The notes under the pieces were generated by a model that was not told the origin of the DNA, did no database searches, and was given only the letters and a program-made list of their open reading frames with translations. Shown here one piece after another: positions 4,837 to 7,786 of a DNA stretch of 7,786 nucleotides (its first letter is position 1; each line of letters opens with the position of its first letter). A program made the position numbers and the translations under genes. The DNA comes from CAZBYL01 sp964496275 (GTDB lineage Bacteria > Synergistota > Synergistia > Synergistales > Synergistaceae), in NCBI GenBank assembly GCA_964496275.1, contig CAZBYL010000077.1:1-7786 (forward strand), written 5' to 3'.

Positions 4837-7248
4837 CTAGCCGCAAGTGATGCAGGAGTCGCTCTCTGTCTGCACTGTTCTTGCAATGATGTCATCTTGG
4901 ACATCTTTGCCAAGCTCTACAAAAAAGGCTGTGTAGCCTGCAACTCTGACCAAAAGGTTTCTATACTCTTCGGGGTGCTTCTGCGCCTCTATAAGTTTCT
5001 TCTGGTCAACAACATTGAACTGCACATGATATACACCAAGCGAACAGAGGCTTTTGAGCATTGCCATAAGCTGCTGGATGCCATTTTCGGACGCAAGCAT
5101 CTCAGGTGCCAATTTCATATTAAGCAGTGTTCCCTGCACATAGCGGTCATGAGGAATGTTGGCGACAGATTTTAAAACTGAGCTGGGCCCGTTTGTGTCT
5201 GTCCCTCCATTGGGGCTGACGCCGTCGGCAAGGGGCTTGCCCGCTCTGCGTCCCGAGGGAAGAGCTCCGACTTCAACGCCGAAGGGTGTGTTGCCGGAGA
5301 CGGGAAGTATTCCCGGTGTCATGACTCCGAATTTACTGCGGTAGTTCTCTATTTCATCAGCGATGTACGTAAAGAGGTCTGCGGCAAGGTCATCGGCGCG
5401 TGCATCGTCATTGCCGTATTTAGGTGCCTCTTTGCAGAGTTTAAGAATGCTTTCACAGTTCTCAAAATCACAAGCAAGTGCGTCAAGAAGCTGAGCCATT
5501 GTTATCTGCTTTGTATCATAGACGAGGTGCTTTATTGCAGATACACTGTTGATAAGGTCGGAGACACCGATGCATATAATGCCGTTCCCCGTGTTGTACT
5601 TTGCTCCGCCCCATGCATAGTCTTTTGCGCTTTCGATGCACTCTTCAAAGCTTATCGAAAGAGCAGGAACGGGACGGTTCATGCATATTTCGTCTATTAT
5701 GTGGCTTGCTTTCACAACCACTTTAATGACATAGTGAAGCTGTGCTTTAAGAGCACTCATAAAATCATCAAATGTCTTAAATGTCATTGGGTCGCCGGTC
5801 TGAGCTCCTGCCATCCTGCCGCTCTTTCTGCAAACACCGTTGAGCATTGTAAACTCTACAACACTGCCGAGGTTGATATCGGCAAGAGCGGAATATCCGC
5901 GCAGTTTGCCCGCAAGGTTTGTCTCGACGCAGCCGCCGGGGTTCCAGTCCAAAGCCTCTCTGATGGGTATGCCTTTGTTCATAAGCATACGTATTCCCAC
6001 TTCGTCGTTGTGGAATGCGGGAAAACCCGTCCCCAAACTCATCAGCTCAACTATTTTGCGCAGGAACGAATTGGGGTTCTTCGCCATATTGTAGCGAACC
6101 GAGAGCGAGGGCTGGTAGAGCTGTGTATCCATAGTAGCCTGAAGTATCATATATGACAGGTCATTTACCGCATCCTGACCTCTGTGGTCAACTCCGCCTG
6201 CGCAGAGGTTCTGGAACATGGGGTAACCCGATGCGTATTCGGCAGACTTCGCGTCCTGGAAGAGGCACTGCTCCGAGAACTTTACCCAGAGGCAGTCAAA
6301 GAGTTCCTGAGCCTCTTCGGGGGTAATTCTTCCTGCTTCAAGGTCAGCCTTATAGAAAGGATAGAAGTACTGGTCCATACGTCCGGGGTTGTAAGCGGCC
6401 GCATTCTGCTCCATGAATATGCATATCTGATAGAAGTAGAATGACTGCATCGCCTCGACAAATGTGGAAGCGGGCTTTGCGGGAACCTTTCTGCAAGTTT
6501 CGGCTATACGCTCAAGCTCTTTTTTGCGTTTGGGGTCTTTCTCCTGTGATGCAAGGCGCTCTGCCTCTATAGCATAACGCTCTGCAAGAGTAACCATGCC
6601 CTCCGCAGTTATAAGAAGCGCGTCAAGGTAAATTTCTTTTTCGTAGTCGCCGGGCACTGTCGCATCAAGCTGAGACTTGCGCGCTTTGATTTTTTCTATA
6701 AGACCGTCAACTCCGTTGTTAATGAACCATGAGTAGCCTGCAGTGACCTCGCCCCATCCGCGAACAGCCTTCTTGTCTATATAAAGAGCGCCGTTATCGC
6801 GTAAAGCAGCTACATCGGCCGGTATGCGCGCAAGCCACTCTTCGTAGTTTGAGCGTCCCTTCCAATATGGGCGGATAAGCTCTTCAAACATCTTCTTATC
6901 TTCGGCGCGCAGGTGGAACTTATCATATTCTCTTGTGTTTATTGTCTCAAGCTCTTTGTCCAAGACAGACCAGCAGACATCTGCGGAGAGAATTCCGCCT
7001 CTGATTTTACTGCCCGAGTTTCCTACAATAAGTTCATCATCCCATATTGTGATATTCTTCTCGCGGCACTGTTTGAGAAAAGCTTTTGCCTTTCTCGTGA
7101 CTATGTTCTCTCCCTGAGTCTCAATAAAGCTCTCTGTAAGAAGCTTTGCATCCTCAAGATCTATTTCGGGATAAGTGTCGAAAACTTTAGCTTTAAGCCT
7201 GTTTACTCTCTCCATATACTTGGGCTGTTCTTTAATATTTTCCATCAT
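4837..7248 (-). CDS. Glycyl radical enzyme, dehydratase/lyase type, substrate unassigned
   Basis: This complete enzyme has 803 residues from the chosen start and the usual PFL-like domain (about 10-640) and glycine radical domain (about 655-800). The active-site loop reads GGCVETNLAGK with thiyl Cys440 and Glu442. The radical loop reads RVAGYT with radical-bearing Gly771. PFL itself has two adjacent cysteines, which are absent here. The G-C-V-E pattern is that of C-C, C-N or C-O bond-breaking members such as choline lyase, diol dehydratases and hydroxyproline dehydratase. The Thr after Glu is, as I recall, also found in trans-4-hydroxyproline dehydratase (HypD), whereas CutC and glycerol dehydratase have Pro. 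This is only a hint. The C-terminus carries an extra acidic/cysteine tail ending SDSCITCG. Start: GGAGG (7254-7258) is 5 bases before ATG 7248 and 8 before ATG 7245; a GTG at 7254 overlaps the SD and is excluded. Proteins of this class are cytoplasmic and oxygen-sensitive. Confidence 0.9.
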   Translation of the reverse strand: MMENIKEQPKYMERVNRLKAKVFDTYPEIDLEDAKLLTESFIETQGENIVTRKAKAFLKQCREKNITIWDDELIVGNSGSKIRGGILSADVCWSVLDKELETINTREYDKFHLRAEDKKMFEELIRPYWKGRSNYEEWLARIPADVAALRDNGALYIDKKAVRGWGEVTAGYSWFINNGVDGLIEKIKARKSQLDATVPGDYEKEIYLDALLITAEGMVTLAERYAIEAERLASQEKDPKRKKELERIAETCRKVPAKPASTFVEAMQSFYFYQICIFMEQNAAAYNPGRMDQYFYPFYKADLEAGRITPEEAQELFDCLWVKFSEQCLFQDAKSAEYASGYPMFQNLCAGGVDHRGQDAVNDLSYMILQATMDTQLYQPSLSVRYNMAKNPNSFLRKIVELMSLGTGFPAFHNDEVGIRMLMNKGIPIREALDWNPGGCVETNLAGKLRGYSALADINLGSVVEFTMLNGVCRKSGRMAGAQTGDPMTFKTFDDFMSALKAQLHYVIKVVVKASHIIDEICMNRPVPALSISFEECIESAKDYAWGGAKYNTGNGIICIGVSDLINSVSAIKHLVYDTKQITMAQLLDALACDFENCESILKLCKEAPKYGNDDARADDLAADLFTYIADEIENYRSKFGVMTPGILPVSGNTPFGVEVGALPSGRRAGKPLADGVSPNGGTDTNGPSSVLKSVANIPHDRYVQGTLLNMKLAPEMLASENGIQQLMAMLKSLCSLGVYHVQFNVVDQKKLIEAQKHPEEYRNLLVRVAGYTAFFVELGKDVQDDIIARTVQTESDSCITCG

Positions 7249-7253
7249 ATACA

Positions 7254-7258
7254 CCTCC
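7254..7258 (-). promoter_or_regulatory. Shine-Dalgarno site that fixes the start of the complete glycyl radical enzyme
   Basis: A perfect GGAGG on the minus strand lies in the gap between the two glycyl radical genes. It places initiation at ATG 7248-7246 (5-base spacing) or ATG 7245-7243 (8-base spacing). The in-frame GTG at 7254-7252 would begin inside the site and cannot be the start. Confidence 0.8.
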
Positions 7259-7268
7259 GAAAGTAATA

Positions 7269-7786
7269 TTATGCCATTTCTTCGTATTCTGTACGAGCTA
7301 TTATTTCATTTTGTGTATTTGCGTTTAATTCCGCAAAGTAGGCGCTGTAGCCTGCGACTCTGACAATGAGGTCTCTATACTCATCGGGGCAGCTCTGAGC
7401 CTCTTTGAGTTCTTCGGATGAGACGATATTGAACTGTATGTGGTGTCCGCCAAGGTCGCACCATGTTCTTATATAGTCGCTCAGCAGTGCCGTTGACTCC
7501 GCAGAGTTAAGAACGCTCGGAGAGAACTTCTGGTTGTAGAGCACTCCCTGCAGAACTTCCATGTGGTCTATCTTAGACATAGAACGCACTGCGGATGTCG
7601 GGCCCTTTCTGTCGCGTCCTCCGACCGGTGAAGCTCCGTCTGAGAAGGCTATGCCTGAGGGACGTCCGTCCGGTGTCGCACCTGTTATCTCACCGAAATA
7701 GACGTGAGTTGAAACAGAGTGAAGCTCGGGGATGTAGATTCCGCCTCTCATGCAGGGATACTGCACAACCTCTTTGCAGAAGATGT
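7269..7786 (-). CDS. Second glycyl radical enzyme, C-terminal part (partial, 5' end beyond window)
   Basis: The frame is open from the TAA stop (7269-7271) to the right edge, giving about 171 residues; the GTG at 7766-7764 is an internal Val codon, not a start. The fragment contains the end of the barrel (YFGEITGATPDGRPSG, then DGASPVGG), the strand motif GGHHIQFNIV and the radical loop RVAGYSAYF with the glycine that carries the radical, ending IIARTEYEEMA. The thiyl-Cys loop that would reveal the reaction type lies outside the window. It aligns with the downstream enzyme along its whole length but is clearly a different protein, with only part of the residues identical, so it is a divergent paralogue and not a recent duplicate. 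It ends 20 bases before the next start with no terminator between, so both are on one transcript with the activase. Confidence 0.9.
   Translation of the reverse strand, partial: IFCKEVVQYPCMRGGIYIPELHSVSTHVYFGEITGATPDGRPSGIAFSDGASPVGGRDRKGPTSAVRSMSKIDHMEVLQGVLYNQKFSPSVLNSAESTALLSDYIRTWCDLGGHHIQFNIVSSEELKEAQSCPDEYRDLIVRVAGYSAYFAELNANTQNEIIARTEYEEMA

Noticed and set aside
4278..4850. Plus-strand open frame of 190 codons
   Set aside because: Antisense to the activase; the translation is rich in Arg, Cys and Phe with no family resemblance, as expected of a shadow frame.
5527..6156. Long plus-strand open frame of 209 codons
   Set aside because: It lies wholly antisense to the glycyl radical enzyme, whose motifs and length are intact, and its product has no recognisable domain or good ribosome site.
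4837..7248. Annotation as pyruvate formate-lyase
   Set aside because: PFL has adjacent catalytic cysteines; here a single Cys is followed by Val-Glu, and the activase has the two-cluster insert absent from PflA.
7764..7766. GTG as start of a short 165-residue glycyl radical protein (an autonomous spare-part subunit like YfiD)
   Set aside because: The frame continues open to the window edge with family-like residues, so this is a truncated view of a full-length gene. A YfiD-like protein is also shorter and closer to PFL.
1..7786. CRISPR arrays, tRNA or rRNA genes, transposons or phage genes
   Set aside because: No regularly spaced repeats, cloverleaf, rRNA-like segments, transposase motifs or terminal inverted repeats were seen; the window is almost fully occupied by metabolic genes.

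Overview
The window reads as part of the chromosome of a strictly anaerobic, amino-acid- or peptide-using bacterium. A Clostridia-type Bacillota is the best guess and Synergistota is an alternative. This rests on oxygen-sensitive glycyl radical enzymes with their radical-SAM activase, a clostridial/bacillar-style Lrp-plus-aminotransferase pair, a peptidase T, AT-rich Shine-Dalgarno regions with GGAGG cores, and moderate GC. I could not run any search, so the taxon is inference.

Layout, left to right. Positions 1-86 hold the last codons of a plus-strand gene, probably a GNAT acetyltransferase. A short promoter region follows. Next is a two-gene plus-strand unit: an Lrp/AsnC regulator (162-659) overlapping by 4 nt a PLP aminotransferase (656-1825), the arrangement of the Bacillus alaR-alaT pair. 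A strong hairpin (1836-1869) separates it from a stand-alone pentapeptide-repeat protein (1903-2505). From 2525 onward everything is on the minus strand: peptidase T (2525-3766), then a terminator (3835-3870) that closes a minus-strand glycyl-radical operon.

Read 5' to 3' on the minus strand, that operon is the C-terminal part of a first glycyl radical enzyme running off the right edge (7269-7786), a second complete glycyl radical enzyme (4837-7248) and one activating enzyme (3894-4832). The gaps are about 20 nt and 4 nt. The complete enzyme has a Gly-Cys-Val-Glu-Thr active-site loop and a Gly radical loop. It is therefore of the dehydratase/lyase/decarboxylase type and not pyruvate formate-lyase, and its substrate cannot be assigned from sequence reading. 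It also carries a short C-terminal tail with a CxxC motif.

Together the genes suggest peptide and amino-acid use: tripeptide hydrolysis (PepT), transamination under local Lrp control, and radical cleavage or dehydration of a small substrate. The tandem pair of different glycyl radical enzymes next to a single activase is the most unusual part of the window.
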